This document shows positions 39,864 through 48,412 of a stretch of 58,045 bases of DNA, one piece after another. The notes below the pieces were generated by a model. It searched no databases and was not told the DNA's origin. It saw nothing but the letters and a program-made list of their open reading frames with translations. Position 1 is the stretch's first letter. Each line of letters starts with the position of its first letter. The stretch lies in assembly GCF_001666835.1 (NCBI RefSeq), contig NZ_LZJF01000128.1:1-58045 (forward strand), in the 5' to 3' direction. The translations under genes and the position numbers were made by a program. Source of the DNA: Mycobacterium sp. E3251 (GTDB taxonomy: Bacteria; Actinomycetota; Actinomycetes; Mycobacteriales; Mycobacteriaceae).

Positions 39864-42096
39864 CGGCAGGGGCGGCCGCCGGAGCATCGGCTGGGGCAGC
39901 GCTGTCCTCCTCGACCAAGACGAGGGAGATCTTGCCGCGCTTGTCGATGTCGGCGATCTCGACCCGCAGTTTGTCGCCGACGTTCACGACATCCTCGACC
40001 TTCGCGATGCGCTTGCCCCGGCCCAGCTTGGAGATGTGGACGAGGCCGTCGCGTCCCGGCAGCAGCGACACGAACGCACCGAAATCGGTTGTCTTGACCA
40101 CGGTTCCGAGGAACCGCTCGCCCACGGTCGGCAGCTGCGGGTTGGCGATGGCGTTGATCCGGTCGATCGCGGCCTGCGCCGAGGGCCCGTCGGTGGCGCC
40201 GACGAACACCGTGCCGTCGTCCTCGATCGAGATCTGCGCGCCGGTCTCCTCGGTGATGGCGTTGATGACCTTGCCCTTGGGCCCGATGACCTCGCCGATC
40301 TTGTCCACCGGGACCTTGATGGTGGTGACCCGCGGCGCGTAGGGGCTCATCTCGTCGGGCCCGTCGATGGCCTCGGCCATGACCTCGAGGATTGTCAGGC
40401 GCGCATCCTTGGCCTGGGACAGCGCACCCGCGAGCACCTGGGACGGGATGCCGTCCAGCTTGGTGTCCAGCTGCAGGGCGGTGACGTAGTCCTTGGTGCC
40501 CGCGCACTTGAAGTCCATGTCGCCGAACGCGTCCTCGGCGCCGAGGATGTCGGTCAGCGTGACGAAGCGACGCTCGGTCTTGCCGTCGATCTCGACGTCG
40601 TCGGAGACCAGCCCCATCGCGATGCCGGCGACCGGCGCCTTGAGCGGCACACCCGCGTTGAGCAGCGCCAGCGTGGACGCGCACACGGAGCCCATCGACG
40701 TCGAGCCGTTGGAGCCCAACGCTTCGGACACCTGCCGGATGGCGTACGGGAACTCCTCGACGCTGGGCAGCACCGGGATCAGCGCCCGCTCGGCGAGCGC
40801 GCCGTGCCCGATCTCACGCCGCTTGGGCGAGCCCACGCGGCCGGTCTCGCCGGTGGAGAACGGCGGGAAGTTGTAGTGGTGCATGTAGCGCTTGGAGGTT
40901 TCCGGCCCCAGCGAGTCGATCTGCTGCGCCATCTTGACCATATCCAGCGTGGTCACGCCCAGGATCTGGGTTTCGCCTCGTTCGAACAGCGCGCTGCCGT
41001 GCGCCCGCGGTACGACGGCGACCTCGGCCGACAGCGCGCGGATGTCGGTGATGCCGCGGCCGTCGATGCGGAAGTGGTCGGTGAGGATGCGCTGGCGGAC
41101 CAGCTTCTTGGTCAGCGAGCGGAACGCGGCGCTGACCTCCTTCTCCCGGCCCTCGTAGGTCTCGGCGAGGCGCGCGAGCGTCTCGGCCTTGAGCTCGTCG
41201 GTGCGGGCGTCGCGCTCGGCCTTGCCGCCGATCGTAAGCGCCTTGGCCAGCTCGTCGGTGGCCACCGAGGCGACCGAGTAGTAGACATCCTCGGCGTACT
41301 CGGGGAAGACCGGGTAGTCGGCGGTCGGCTTCGCGGCCGCCCCGGCCAGCTCCTCCTGCGCGGTGCACAGCACGGCGATGAACGGCTTGGCCGCCTCCAG
41401 GCCTTCGGCCACCACGGTTTCCGTCGGCGCCTGGGCGCCGCCCTCGACGAGCTCGATGACCTTCTCGGTGGCCTCGGCCTCGACCATCATGATGGCGACG
41501 TCATCGTCGACCTTGCGGCCGGCCACCACCATGTCGAACACGGCCCGCTCGAGCTGCTCGACGGTGGGGAAGGCGACCCAGGTGCCGTCGATCAGGGCGA
41601 CGCGTACGCCGCCGACGGGGCCGGAGAACGGCAGGCCGGAGATCTGGGTGGAAGCCGAGGCGGCGTTGATCGCCACCACGTCGTACAGGTCGTTGGGGTC
41701 CAGGCTCAGGATCGTCACGACGACCTGGATCTCGTTGCGCAGTCCGGACACGAACGACGGGCGCAGCGGCCGGTCGATGAGGCGGCAGGTCAGGATCGCG
41801 TCGGTGGAGGGCCGGCCCTCGCGGCGGAAGAACGAGCCGGGGATGCGCCCGGCGGCATACATCCGCTCCTCGACGTCGATGGTCAGCGGGAAGAAGTCGA
41901 AGTGCTCCTTCGGGCTCTTGCTGGCGGTGGTCGCCGACAACAACATGTTCTCGTCGTCGAGATAGGCGACGACGGCGCCGGCGGCCTGCTGGGCCAGCCG
42001 GCCGGTCTCAAAACGGATGGTGCGGGTGCCGAAGCTCCCGTTGTCGATAACGGCGGTCGACTCGAACACGCCTTCTTCAATTTCAGCGACAGACAT
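39841..42096 (-). CDS. pnp: Polyribonucleotide nucleotidyltransferase (PNPase, GpsI)
   Basis: Phosphorolytic 3'-5' exoribonuclease and polymerase, 751 aa. Two RNase PH domains ([20 protein letters not shown] and the second core with [20 protein letters not shown]) are followed by KH ([20 protein letters not shown]) and S1 ([20 protein letters not shown]) RNA-binding domains, and an Ala/Pro-rich tail. It is called gpsI in mycobacteria. It follows rpsO after a 306-base gap, and a small hairpin (42161-42175) in its leader may be a site for autoregulation. In M. tuberculosis lppU lies between rpsO and gpsI; it is absent here. Confidence 0.97.
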   Translation of the reverse strand: MSVAEIEEGVFESTAVIDNGSFGTRTIRFETGRLAQQAAGAVVAYLDDENMLLSATTASKSPKEHFDFFPLTIDVEERMYAAGRIPGSFFRREGRPSTDAILTCRLIDRPLRPSFVSGLRNEIQVVVTILSLDPNDLYDVVAINAASASTQISGLPFSGPVGGVRVALIDGTWVAFPTVEQLERAVFDMVVAGRKVDDDVAIMMVEAEATEKVIELVEGGAQAPTETVVAEGLEAAKPFIAVLCTAQEELAGAAAKPTADYPVFPEYAEDVYYSVASVATDELAKALTIGGKAERDARTDELKAETLARLAETYEGREKEVSAAFRSLTKKLVRQRILTDHFRIDGRGITDIRALSAEVAVVPRAHGSALFERGETQILGVTTLDMVKMAQQIDSLGPETSKRYMHHYNFPPFSTGETGRVGSPKRREIGHGALAERALIPVLPSVEEFPYAIRQVSEALGSNGSTSMGSVCASTLALLNAGVPLKAPVAGIAMGLVSDDVEIDGKTERRFVTLTDILGAEDAFGDMDFKCAGTKDYVTALQLDTKLDGIPSQVLAGALSQAKDARLTILEVMAEAIDGPDEMSPYAPRVTTIKVPVDKIGEVIGPKGKVINAITEETGAQISIEDDGTVFVGATDGPSAQAAIDRINAIANPQLPTVGERFLGTVVKTTDFGAFVSLLPGRDGLVHISKLGRGKRIAKVEDVVNVGDKLRVEIADIDKRGKISLVLVEEDSAAPADAPAAAPADAATASS

Positions 42097-42160
42097 AGGT
42101 GTCCGTACGGCCTCTCTGGGTATTCAGCTTTTTCGCGTCGTCACGCTTTAACCCGAGAGC

Positions 42161-42175
42161 TTCCTACGAGAGGAA
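42161..42175 (-). promoter_or_regulatory. Small hairpin in the pnp leader
   Basis: TTCCT-ACGAG-AGGAA inverted repeat, preceded on the minus strand by a TTTTT run, about 65 bases before the pnp start codon. In E. coli the pnp leader hairpin is the target of RNase III and PNPase autoregulation; a similar role here is inference only. Confidence 0.35.
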
Positions 42176-42384
42176 AAAGTCTGGATGCGGCCGCGGCCGT
42201 CGATCGAAGCGGCCGACCTGCTCCAGATCCGGAGAGCCCGGCAGCCACTACCGAAGACCGCCCGATACAGACTGGGCTGCTCCCGTCATGACACGCTGGA
42301 ACGGCACACGCGGATCTGCGCGGCCGCACCGTTCGCTCGGGCCGAACCGGCCCAGAACGCTCTCACTCTACACGGACGGACCTA

Positions 42385-42400
42385 GCGGTCAGTAGACCGC
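42385..42400 (-). terminator. Hairpin immediately after rpsO
   Basis: GCGGTC-AGTA-GACCGC forms a perfect 6-bp stem with a 4-base loop, two bases after the rpsO stop. It lacks a following U-tract (the downstream minus strand is TAGGTCCGTCC), so it may be a weak mycobacterial-type terminator, an RNA 3'-end stabiliser or a processing site. Confidence 0.5.
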
Positions 42401-42402
42401 GG

Positions 42403-42672
42403 TCAGCGGCGCAGGCCCAGGCGCTCGACCAGCGAGCGGTACCGCTCGACGTCGATCTGGGCAACGTACTTCAGCAGCCGGCGCCGGCGCCCGACCAGCA
42501 GCAACAGGCCTCGCCGCGAGTGGTGATCGTGCTTGTGGACCTTGAGGTGCTCGGTGAGGTCGGCGATCCGCTTGGTCAGCAGCGCGACCTGCGCCTCCGG
42601 GGAACCCGTGTCGGAGTCGTGCAGGCCGTAGGTGCCCAGGATTTCTTTTTTCTGCTCGGCGGTCAGCGCCAC
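42403..42672 (-). CDS. rpsO: 30S ribosomal protein S15
   Basis: 89-aa primary 16S rRNA-binding protein of the 30S platform. The family signature [20 protein letters not shown] and [20 protein letters not shown] are intact, with the C-terminal [13 protein letters not shown]. The GTG at 42672 ([20 protein letters not shown]) gives the length expected; the much longer open frame upstream is a shadow of the divergent genes. It is upstream of pnp, the common bacterial arrangement. It is divergent from the ArsR gene across a 171-base region. Confidence 0.97.
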   Translation of the reverse strand: MALTAEQKKEILGTYGLHDSDTGSPEAQVALLTKRIADLTEHLKVHKHDHHSRRGLLLLVGRRRRLLKYVAQIDVERYRSLVERLGLRR

Positions 42673-42806
42673 GAAAACATCTCCATCAATCGGTGCCGCG
42701 AAAATTCTCGTGCGTGGCCACCGCGGACTGCAGCACACGCCGTATCGGCTGGCGAGTCTATCAGCGGCGGCGACGTCCACCGAAATCGCAGGCCAGCGCC
42801 CAGCAC

Positions 42807-42839
42807 TTGACAACCTACAACCATTTGGTTGTACGTTGT
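42807..42839 (+). promoter_or_regulatory. ArsR-type operator overlapping the arsR promoter
   Basis: An inverted repeat with 14-base arms, ACAACCTACAACCA and TGGTTGTACGTTGT, separated by TT (42810-42839), with 13 of 14 pairs matching. The -35 TTGACA (42807-42812) and -10 TACGTT (42832-42837) are embedded in it, and the proposed GTG start is six bases further. Binding by the encoded ArsR protein would therefore occlude RNA polymerase. Confidence 0.75.
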
Positions 42840-42843
42840 GCTG

Positions 42844-43185
42844 GTGACCGTAGACCAGGAAGATCGGGTGGACGCCCTCTTTCACGCGCTCGCCGACCGC
42901 ACCCGGCGCGACATCATGCGCCGGACGCTGGCCGGGGAGCACTCGGTTTCCTCGCTCGCCCTGAAATACGACATGAGCTTTGCGGCCGTGCAGAAGCACG
43001 TCGTCGTGCTGGAGAAGGCCGGCCTGATCACCAAACGGCGCAGCGGTCGCGAGCAGTTGGCCAGCGGTGACGTGGCGGCGGTGCGGTCGGTCGCCGGCAT
43101 GCTCACCGAGCTGGAACAGGTGTGGCGGGGCCGCATCGCCCGCATCGACGAACTCATCTCGACCGACCCGAACAAGGAGGACTGA
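42844..43185 (+). CDS. ArsR-family winged-helix repressor
   Basis: 113-aa ArsR/SmtB-fold regulator: [20 protein letters not shown] then the recognition helix region [20 protein letters not shown] and wing [16 protein letters not shown]. There is no Cys-rich metal site, so it belongs to the non-metal ArsR subgroup that partners with SRPBCC (AHSA1) proteins. GTG at 42844 is chosen because it lies six bases after a TACGTT -10, fitting leaderless expression; TTG 42829 and GTG 42838 are alternatives but lie inside the operator. The SRPBCC gene follows after three bases with a good AAGGAGG. Confidence 0.88.
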   Translation: MTVDQEDRVDALFHALADRTRRDIMRRTLAGEHSVSSLALKYDMSFAAVQKHVVVLEKAGLITKRRSGREQLASGDVAAVRSVAGMLTELEQVWRGRIARIDELISTDPNKED

Positions 43186-43188
43186 CCC

Positions 43189-43674
43189 ATGCCCGTGACC
43201 GACGTCAAGCATGACCCGGACGCCCTGACGCTGACCATCACCGCCGACTTCGCCGCCCCGGTGGCCCGGATCTGGCAGGTGTACGCCGACCCGCGGCAAC
43301 TGGAGCAGGTCTGGGGGCCGCCGTCGCACCCGGCGACCGTGGTGAGCCACAGCCTCACGCCGGGAAGCCGAACGACCTACTTCATGACCGGCCCGGACGG
43401 CGAGAAGTACGCCGGCTACTGGGAGATCACCGCCGTCGACGAGCCGAACAGCTTCTCGTTTCTCGACGGGTTCGCCGACGCGGACTTCAACCCGAACCCC
43501 GACCTGCCGGTCGCGCAGAACGTCTACACCTTCACCGAGCACAACGGCGGCACGCGCGCGACCTACGTGTGCACCTTCGAATCCGCCGAGGATCTTCAGC
43601 GAGTGCTGGACATGGGCGTTGTCGAGGGCTCCACGTCGGCGATCAACCAGATCGACGACCTGGTCGCTTCCTGA
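43189..43674 (+). CDS. SRPBCC / AHSA1-like protein paired with ArsR
   Basis: 161-aa START-like protein of the AHSA1 (Aha1 C-terminal) group. [20 protein letters not shown] and [20 protein letters not shown] are the conserved first strand and helix, and [20 protein letters not shown] the central sheet. ATG at 43189 has AAGGAGG about nine bases upstream, overlapping the arsR 3' end. ArsR-AHSA1 pairs are common in actinobacteria, but the ligand is generally unknown. Its expression is probably controlled by the strong operator at 42810-42839. It is convergent with ribF (12-base gap). Confidence 0.87.
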   Translation: MPVTDVKHDPDALTLTITADFAAPVARIWQVYADPRQLEQVWGPPSHPATVVSHSLTPGSRTTYFMTGPDGEKYAGYWEITAVDEPNSFSFLDGFADADFNPNPDLPVAQNVYTFTEHNGGTRATYVCTFESAEDLQRVLDMGVVEGSTSAINQIDDLVAS

Positions 43675-43686
43675 AGTCGCGGCAGT

Positions 43687-44664
43687 TCAGTCCTGCGCCA
43701 AGAGCATCGCGCGGGCCCGGTCGGTGTCCTTGCCCATCGCGTCGATCAGCTCCTTGACCGAGTCGAACCTGCGCTGACCGCGGATGCGGGCGACGAAGTC
43801 CAGCGCCACGTATTGGCCGTAGAGGTCGGCGGTGGTGTCCAGGACGAAGGCCTCGACGGTGCGCGTGCGGCCGGAGAAGGTCGGGTTGGTGCCCACGGAC
43901 ACCGCGGCCTGGTACCGCTCGCCCGGGACGACGGTGCCGGTCACCGGTCCGTGCCCGAGCAGGGTGAACCAGGCGGCATACACGCCGTCGGCCGGGATCG
44001 CCGAATACATCGGCGGCGCCACGTTGGCCGTCGGGAATCCCAGTTCCATGCCCCGCCCCTCGCCGCGGACGACGACGCCCTCGACGCGGTGCGGGCGGCC
44101 CAGCGCCTCCATGGCCGCCACCACGTCACCGGCGTCCACGCAGGACCGGATATACGTGGACGAATACGTCACGGTCTCGTTGCTCAGGTGCTCGCTGAGC
44201 AGGGACATCGACTCGACCGCGAACCCGAACCGCTCGCCTGCGCGCCGCAGGGTCTCGACGTTCCCGGCCGCCTTCTTGCCGAAGGTGAAGTTCTCCCCCA
44301 CCACGACCTCGACCACGTGCAGGTGTTCCACCAGGAGCTCGTGGACGTAGCGCTCCGGCGTGAGCTTCATGAAGTCGCTGGTGAACGGCATCACCAGGAA
44401 GACGTCGATGCCCAGCTCCTCGACGAGTTCGGCGCGGCGCGTCAGCGTCGTCAGCTGCGCGGGATGACTGCCGGGGTAGACCACTTCCATCGGGTGCGGA
44501 TCGAACGTCATCAGCACGGTCGGCACGTTGCGGGCGCGCCCGGCCTTGACGGCATGCGCGATTATCTCCGCGTGGCCCCGGTGCACGCCATCGAACACCC
44601 CGATGGTGAGCACGCATCTGCCCCAGTCCGTGGGAATCTCGTCTTGGCCGCGCCACCGCTGCAC
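43687..44664 (-). CDS. ribF: Bifunctional riboflavin kinase / FAD synthetase
   Basis: 325-aa RibF making FMN and FAD. The N-terminal FMN adenylyltransferase domain (~15-180) has TIGVFDGVHRGHAEIIAHAV, the HxGH-like motif, and MTFDPHPMEVVYPG and SSTYIRSCVDAGDVVAAMEA. The C-terminal riboflavin kinase domain (~185-325) has GRGMELGFPTANVAPP and TVEAFVLDTTADLYGQYVAL. GTG at 44664 (VQRWRGQDEIPTDWGRCVLT) matches the mycobacterial N-terminus. It is divergent from mntR over 101 bases. Confidence 0.95.
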   Translation of the reverse strand: MQRWRGQDEIPTDWGRCVLTIGVFDGVHRGHAEIIAHAVKAGRARNVPTVLMTFDPHPMEVVYPGSHPAQLTTLTRRAELVEELGIDVFLVMPFTSDFMKLTPERYVHELLVEHLHVVEVVVGENFTFGKKAAGNVETLRRAGERFGFAVESMSLLSEHLSNETVTYSSTYIRSCVDAGDVVAAMEALGRPHRVEGVVVRGEGRGMELGFPTANVAPPMYSAIPADGVYAAWFTLLGHGPVTGTVVPGERYQAAVSVGTNPTFSGRTRTVEAFVLDTTADLYGQYVALDFVARIRGQRRFDSVKELIDAMGKDTDRARAMLLAQD

Positions 44665-44735
44665 GACCGCAAGCCTACGGCCCGCCGCGGTCCACCGGGA
44701 GATCCGTCGGCGCGAGGGTGTCGAGGAGCACACGA

Positions 44736-44757
44736 TCAGGCTTGGGTTGCCTAAACT
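44736..44757 (+). promoter_or_regulatory. Inverted repeat and -10 of mntR, candidate autoregulatory box
   Basis: TCAGGCTTGGGTTGCCTAA (44736-44754) is an interrupted inverted repeat with the same 19-base size as the IdeR/DtxR box (13 of 19 positions agree with that consensus). It overlaps a TAAACT -10 (44752-44757), eight bases before the mntR GTG. Repression of mntR by a DtxR-family protein, possibly itself, is plausible. Confidence 0.45.
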
Positions 44758-44765
44758 TTCTCGTT

Positions 44766-45458
44766 GTGAGGGCTGACGAAGAGCGTGGCGGTCTCACCGC
44801 GGTCGGCCAGGACTATCTCAAGGTCATCTGGAACGCCCAGGAGTGGTCCCGGGAAAAGGTCAGCACCAAGATGCTGGCCGAGAAGATAGGGGTATCGGCC
44901 AGCACCGCCTCGGAGTCGATCCGCAAACTCGCCGAGCAGGGCCTGGTCGATCACGAGAAATACGGCGCGGTGACCCTGACCGAGGCGGGCCGGCGCGCGG
45001 CGCTGGCGATGGTGCGCCGACATCGGCTGCTGGAAACGTTCCTGGTCAACGAGCTCGGCTACGGCTGGGACGAGGTGCACGACGAGGCCGAGGTGCTCGA
45101 ACACGCGGTGTCGGACCGGCTGGTGGCCCGCATCGACGCCAAGCTCGGGTTCCCGCAACGCGACCCGCACGGGGACCCGATCCCGGCCTCGGACGGGCAG
45201 GTGCCCACGCCGCCGGCCCGCCAGCTGTGGGCGTGCGGCGACGGTGAGACCGGAACGGTGGCCCGCATCTCCGACGCCGACCCGGAGATGCTGCGCTATT
45301 TCGCCGACGTCGGCATCAACCTCGATTCGCGGCTGCGGGTGCTGACCCGCCGGGAATTCGCCGGCATGATCTCGGTGGCGATCGAAGCCGGCGACGGCGC
45401 GGAGACGACGGTCGACCTGGGCAGCCCGGCCGCCCGGGCCGTCTGGGTGGTGGGCTAG
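44766..45458 (+). CDS. mntR: DtxR-family metal-dependent regulator MntR (SirR)
   Basis: 230-aa manganese-responsive repressor, Rv2788/SirR orthologue. The N-terminal winged HTH has STKMLAEKIGVSASTASESI and KLAEQGLVDHEKYGAVTLTE. The dimerisation and metal domain has RHRLLETFLVNELGYGWDEV followed by HDEAEVLEHAVSD, with the usual His and Glu ligands. A C-terminal FeoA/SH3-like domain (~150-230) is also present. GTG at 44766 is chosen for conservation of RADEE onward and the TAAACT -10 eight bases upstream. In M. tuberculosis MntR represses Mn importers. A REP-like repeat begins right after its stop. Confidence 0.92.
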   Translation: MRADEERGGLTAVGQDYLKVIWNAQEWSREKVSTKMLAEKIGVSASTASESIRKLAEQGLVDHEKYGAVTLTEAGRRAALAMVRRHRLLETFLVNELGYGWDEVHDEAEVLEHAVSDRLVARIDAKLGFPQRDPHGDPIPASDGQVPTPPARQLWACGDGETGTVARISDADPEMLRYFADVGINLDSRLRVLTRREFAGMISVAIEAGDGAETTVDLGSPAARAVWVVG

Positions 45459-45459
45459 C

Positions 45460-45503
45460 GGCGATCGCAAGCGCGGCGAAGCCGGGCGCCGCGGGTCGCC
45501 GCC
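45460..45503. repeat. REP-like intergenic repeat, copy C
   Basis: Third copy, starting GGCGATCGCAAGCGCGGCGA and continuing AGCCGGGCGCCGCGGGTC, with complementary ends (GGCGGCGA-like and TCGCCGCC). It begins just after the mntR stop, before the complex inverted repeat at 45514-45581. It differs from copy B at very few positions. Confidence 0.75.
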
Positions 45504-45513
45504 ATCGGGCTGA

Positions 45514-45581
45514 CTCTCAGAGCGCCGAACGTGCAGTCATGGCGAAATTTCGCCCGATTTTTCGCCCTGAGAGCACGTTCG
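45514..45581. repeat. Interleaved inverted repeats between convergent mntR and ltp1
   Basis: The element holds CTCTCAG (45514-45520) and CGAACGTGC (45526-45534) on the left, a perfect 14-base palindrome GGCGAAATTTCGCC (45541-45554) in the middle, and CTGAGAG (45567-45573) and GCACGTTCG (45573-45581) on the right. The outer arms are in the order A-B-A'-B', which cannot nest as one simple hairpin. Possible bidirectional terminator or structured RNA end. Confidence 0.65.
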
Positions 45582-45600
45582 ACGCCGGCGCCGCCGCGCT

Positions 45601-46791
45601 CTAGCGTTCGGCGCGCTGGTAAGCGGTGACCACGGCCGCGCCACCCAGCCCGATGTTGTGTTGCAGTGCGGCGCTGACGTTGTCGACCTGACGCTTGTCG
45701 GCGGAGCCGCGCAGCTGCCAGGTCAGCTCGGCGCACTGCGCGAGCCCGGTCGCGCCCAGCGGATGACCCTTCGAGATCAGGCCGCCCGACGGGTTGACCA
45801 CCCAGCGCCCGCCGTAGGTGGTGTCGCCGTTGTCGATCAGCTTGGGCGCCTCGCCCGGACCGCACAGGCCGAGGGCTTCGTAGAGCAGCAGTTCGTTGGC
45901 CGAGAAGCAGTCGTGCAGCTCGATCACCTGGAAGTCCTCCGGGCCCAGGCCGGACTGGTCGTAGACCTGTTGCGCCGCTTGCACATTCATGTCATAGCCG
46001 ATCAGGTTCTTGGCGGTCCCGTCGAAGGTCGACGCGAAGTCCGTCGTCATGGCCTGGCCGACGATCTCCACGGCCTGGCCGGCCAGCCCGTGGCGGTCGA
46101 CGAAGCTCTCCGAGGCCAGGATCGCCGCGCCGGAACCGTCGGACGTCGGCGAGCACTGCAACTTGGTCAGGGGGTCGGAGATCATTCGCGCCGCCAGGAT
46201 GTCCTCGAGCGTGTAGGACTCCTGGAACTGCGCGAACGGGTTGTTGACGGAGTGCTTGTGGTTCTTGTAACCGATCTTGGCGAAATGCTCTGCGGTGCTG
46301 CCGTATTGGCGCATGTGCTCGCGGCCGGCGGCGCCGAACATCCAGGGCGCGACGGGCATCGCGAACTCGTCGATCGCGGCCATTGCCTTGACGTGCTTGC
46401 CCATCGGCGATTCGCGGTCCTGGGCGCCGCCGCTCAGCGAGCCGGGCTGCATCTTCTCGAAACCGAGCGCGATGGCGCAGTCGACGATCCCGCCGCGGAT
46501 GGCCTGGGCCGCCAGGAACAGCGCGGTCGAGCCGGTCGAGCAGTTGTTGTTGACGTTGACGATCGGAATCCCGGTCATGCCCAGCTCGTAGAGCGCCCGC
46601 TGCCCGGACGTCGAATCGCCGGCGACGTAGCCGACGTAGCCCTGCTGCACCTCGCGGTAGTCGATCCCCGCGTCGGACAGGGCGTTGGTCCCGGACTCGC
46701 GCGCCATGTCCGGGTAGTCCCAGCCTTCGCGGCGGCCGGGCTTCTCGAATTTCGTCATGCCGACGCCGACGACGTAAACCTTGTTGGACAT
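45601..46791 (-). CDS. ltp1: Thiolase-like lipid-transfer protein Ltp1
   Basis: 396-aa SCP-x/thiolase-family protein without a sterol-carrier domain (Rv2790c orthologue). The nucleophile Cys84 is in [20 protein letters not shown], with the late [16 protein letters not shown] and [20 protein letters not shown] motifs carrying the His and the GHPLGATG loop. Members of this group are linked to lipid or sterol side-chain metabolism (thiolysis or retro-aldol cleavage), but the substrate of Ltp1 is not settled. ATG at 46791. In M. tuberculosis fadE21 separates it from sirR/mntR; that gene is absent here. truB follows upstream after a 44-base gap on the same strand. Confidence 0.9.
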   Translation of the reverse strand: MSNKVYVVGVGMTKFEKPGRREGWDYPDMARESGTNALSDAGIDYREVQQGYVGYVAGDSTSGQRALYELGMTGIPIVNVNNNCSTGSTALFLAAQAIRGGIVDCAIALGFEKMQPGSLSGGAQDRESPMGKHVKAMAAIDEFAMPVAPWMFGAAGREHMRQYGSTAEHFAKIGYKNHKHSVNNPFAQFQESYTLEDILAARMISDPLTKLQCSPTSDGSGAAILASESFVDRHGLAGQAVEIVGQAMTTDFASTFDGTAKNLIGYDMNVQAAQQVYDQSGLGPEDFQVIELHDCFSANELLLYEALGLCGPGEAPKLIDNGDTTYGGRWVVNPSGGLISKGHPLGATGLAQCAELTWQLRGSADKRQVDNVSAALQHNIGLGGAAVVTAYQRAER

Positions 46792-46835
46792 AGCGCGCCC
46801 CTTCTTCGACAGGCTGGAGAGATCCGCGCCTCAGC

Positions 46836-47738
46836 CTATTCCTGGAGCGTCGCGGGTCTGATCACAACCACCGACTTGGTGCGTGAGCCCTCGTCGCGCA
46901 GCAGCGCGATCACCCGCCCGGCGGCGTCGCAGGCGGCGTAGACGCCGTCGATGCCGGCAGGCGCGAGCGCTCGCCCGTTGGCCGCCGCTTCGGCCTCCCC
47001 GGCGGTCAGGTCGCGGCGCGGGAAGATCAGCAGGCACGCCTCGTCGAGGGTCAACGACAGGCCGGGCCGCTCGGCCAGGTCGTCGAGCGAGCGGGCCTGC
47101 TGCAGGGTGAAGCGACCGACGCGGGTGCGCCGCAGCGCCGTCAGATGCCCGCCAACGCCGAGCGCGGCGCCGACGTCGCGGGCCAGCGCGCGAACGTAGG
47201 TTCCCGACGAGCAGTCGACCTCCACGTCGACGTCGACGAACTGGCCCTCGGACCGGACATCGAGCACCTCGAACCGGTCGATGCGCACCGGCCGGGCCTC
47301 GAGTTCGACTGTCTGGCCCTCGCGAACCAGCCGATAGGCGCGCCGCCCATCCACCTTGATCGCGCTGACCGCGGACGGCACCTGCTCGATATCGCCGCGC
47401 AGGCCGGCGACCGCGGCCACGATCTCCTCTCGCGTCAGGTGCGCGGCCGAAACGCTGTGCAGCACTTCTCCTTCGGCGTCCTCGGTGGAGGTGGTCTGGC
47501 CCAGCCGAATGGTGGCGGTGTAGGACTTGGCGGCCGCGGTCAACAGGCCGAGGATCTTGGTGGCGCGGTCGACGCCGATCACCAGCACGCCGGTGGCCAT
47601 CGGGTCCAGCGTCCCGGCGTGCCCCACCCTGCGGGTGGCGAAGATGCGGCGGCAGCGGCCCACCACGTCGTGACTGGTCATCCCGGCCGGCTTGTCGACG
47701 ACGACCAATCCCGGACCGGGCCCCGGGCCGCCACTCAT
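46836..47738 (-). CDS. truB: tRNA pseudouridine(55) synthase TruB
   Basis: 300-aa pseudouridine synthase modifying U55 in the T-loop of tRNAs. The catalytic Asp45 is in [20 protein letters not shown], with [20 protein letters not shown], the [20 protein letters not shown] segment and [20 protein letters not shown] following. A C-terminal PUA-like domain is present. ATG at 47738 overlaps the pptT stop (ATGA), making a pptH-pptT-truB coupled operon. Start [20 protein letters not shown] is the usual mycobacterial one. Confidence 0.96.
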   Translation of the reverse strand: MSGGPGPGPGLVVVDKPAGMTSHDVVGRCRRIFATRRVGHAGTLDPMATGVLVIGVDRATKILGLLTAAAKSYTATIRLGQTTSTEDAEGEVLHSVSAAHLTREEIVAAVAGLRGDIEQVPSAVSAIKVDGRRAYRLVREGQTVELEARPVRIDRFEVLDVRSEGQFVDVDVEVDCSSGTYVRALARDVGAALGVGGHLTALRRTRVGRFTLQQARSLDDLAERPGLSLTLDEACLLIFPRRDLTAGEAEAAANGRALAPAGIDGVYAACDAAGRVIALLRDEGSRTKSVVVIRPATLQE

Positions 47739-48412
47739 AGCACGATGGCGGTCAGCACCAGTCCCCGCTCGACCGACCACCGGCCCCTCAGCGCGGTCAG
47801 AGGTGGCCCGTCGAGGGTCTGCCCGTCGATCAGGATCTTGGACACGAAAACCCCGGTGGTCTCCCCGTCCGGCGGGTCGAGGTCGAACACGATGTGGGCG
47901 TCCTCGAAACCCAGCCAGCGCTTGGTCAACGGGAACCAGGCCTTGTACGTTGCTTCCTTGGCGCAGAACAGGATTCGGTCCCAGTGCAGGCCGGCGGGCA
48001 GCGTCGTCATCTCGTGTCGCTCTTCGGGCAGGCTGATCGCGTTCAGCACGCCGTCCGGCAGCACGTCGTGCGGTTCGGCGTCGATGCCCACCGAGCGCAC
48101 CGCTTCGCTGCGGCCGACGACCGCACCGCGATAGCCGGTGCAGTGGGTGAGGCTGCCCACCACGCCGTCGGGCCAGCACGGTTCGCCCTTCTCCCCCTTG
48201 AGGATCGGCACCGGCGGCAGGCCGAGCTCGCCCATCGCGACCCGGGCGCAGTGCCGGACGGTGACGAACTCGTTGCGTCGCTTGGCCACCGACTTGGCGA
48301 TCAGCGGCTCCTCTTCGGGCAGGGGAACGAGGTCCGGCGGGTCGGAGTACAGCTCCGAGTAGGCGAGCTCGCCCATGTCGGGCAGCACCGAGGAGACCAG
48401 CTTGTCCGTCAT
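47735..48412 (-). CDS. pptT: 4'-phosphopantetheinyl transferase PptT
   Basis: 225-aa Sfp-type phosphopantetheinyl transferase that activates the carrier domains of type I polyketide and nonribosomal peptide synthases for mycolic-acid-related lipids and siderophores; essential in M. tuberculosis. Mg2+-binding Asp111 and Glu113 ([20 protein letters not shown]) and the Glu of [15 protein letters not shown] (149-163) are intact, with [15 protein letters not shown] before them. ATG at 48412 overlaps the pptH stop (ATGA) and its own stop overlaps the truB start. Confidence 0.95.
   Translation of the reverse strand: MTDKLVSSVLPDMGELAYSELYSDPPDLVPLPEEEPLIAKSVAKRRNEFVTVRHCARVAMGELGLPPVPILKGEKGEPCWPDGVVGSLTHCTGYRGAVVGRSEAVRSVGIDAEPHDVLPDGVLNAISLPEERHEMTTLPAGLHWDRILFCAKEATYKAWFPLTKRWLGFEDAHIVFDLDPPDGETTGVFVSKILIDGQTLDGPPLTALRGRWSVERGLVLTAIVL

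Larger units (their letters stand above)
42097..42402. other. 306-bp rpsO-pnp intergenic region without a gene
   Basis: No credible gene is seen; a 62-codon minus-strand frame (42141-42329) lacks a lipobox, ribosome site or recognisable domain and does not resemble lppU. The region holds a TTCCT-ACGAG-AGGAA hairpin (42161-42175) close to pnp, a GGGCC-GAACC-GGCCC inverted repeat (42339-42353) and the GCGGTC-AGTA-GACCGC hairpin (42385-42400) immediately after rpsO. Confidence 0.6.

Noticed and set aside
42141..42329. 62-codon minus-strand frame in the rpsO-pnp spacer as an lppU remnant
   Set aside because: No lipobox, no signal peptide and no ribosome site.
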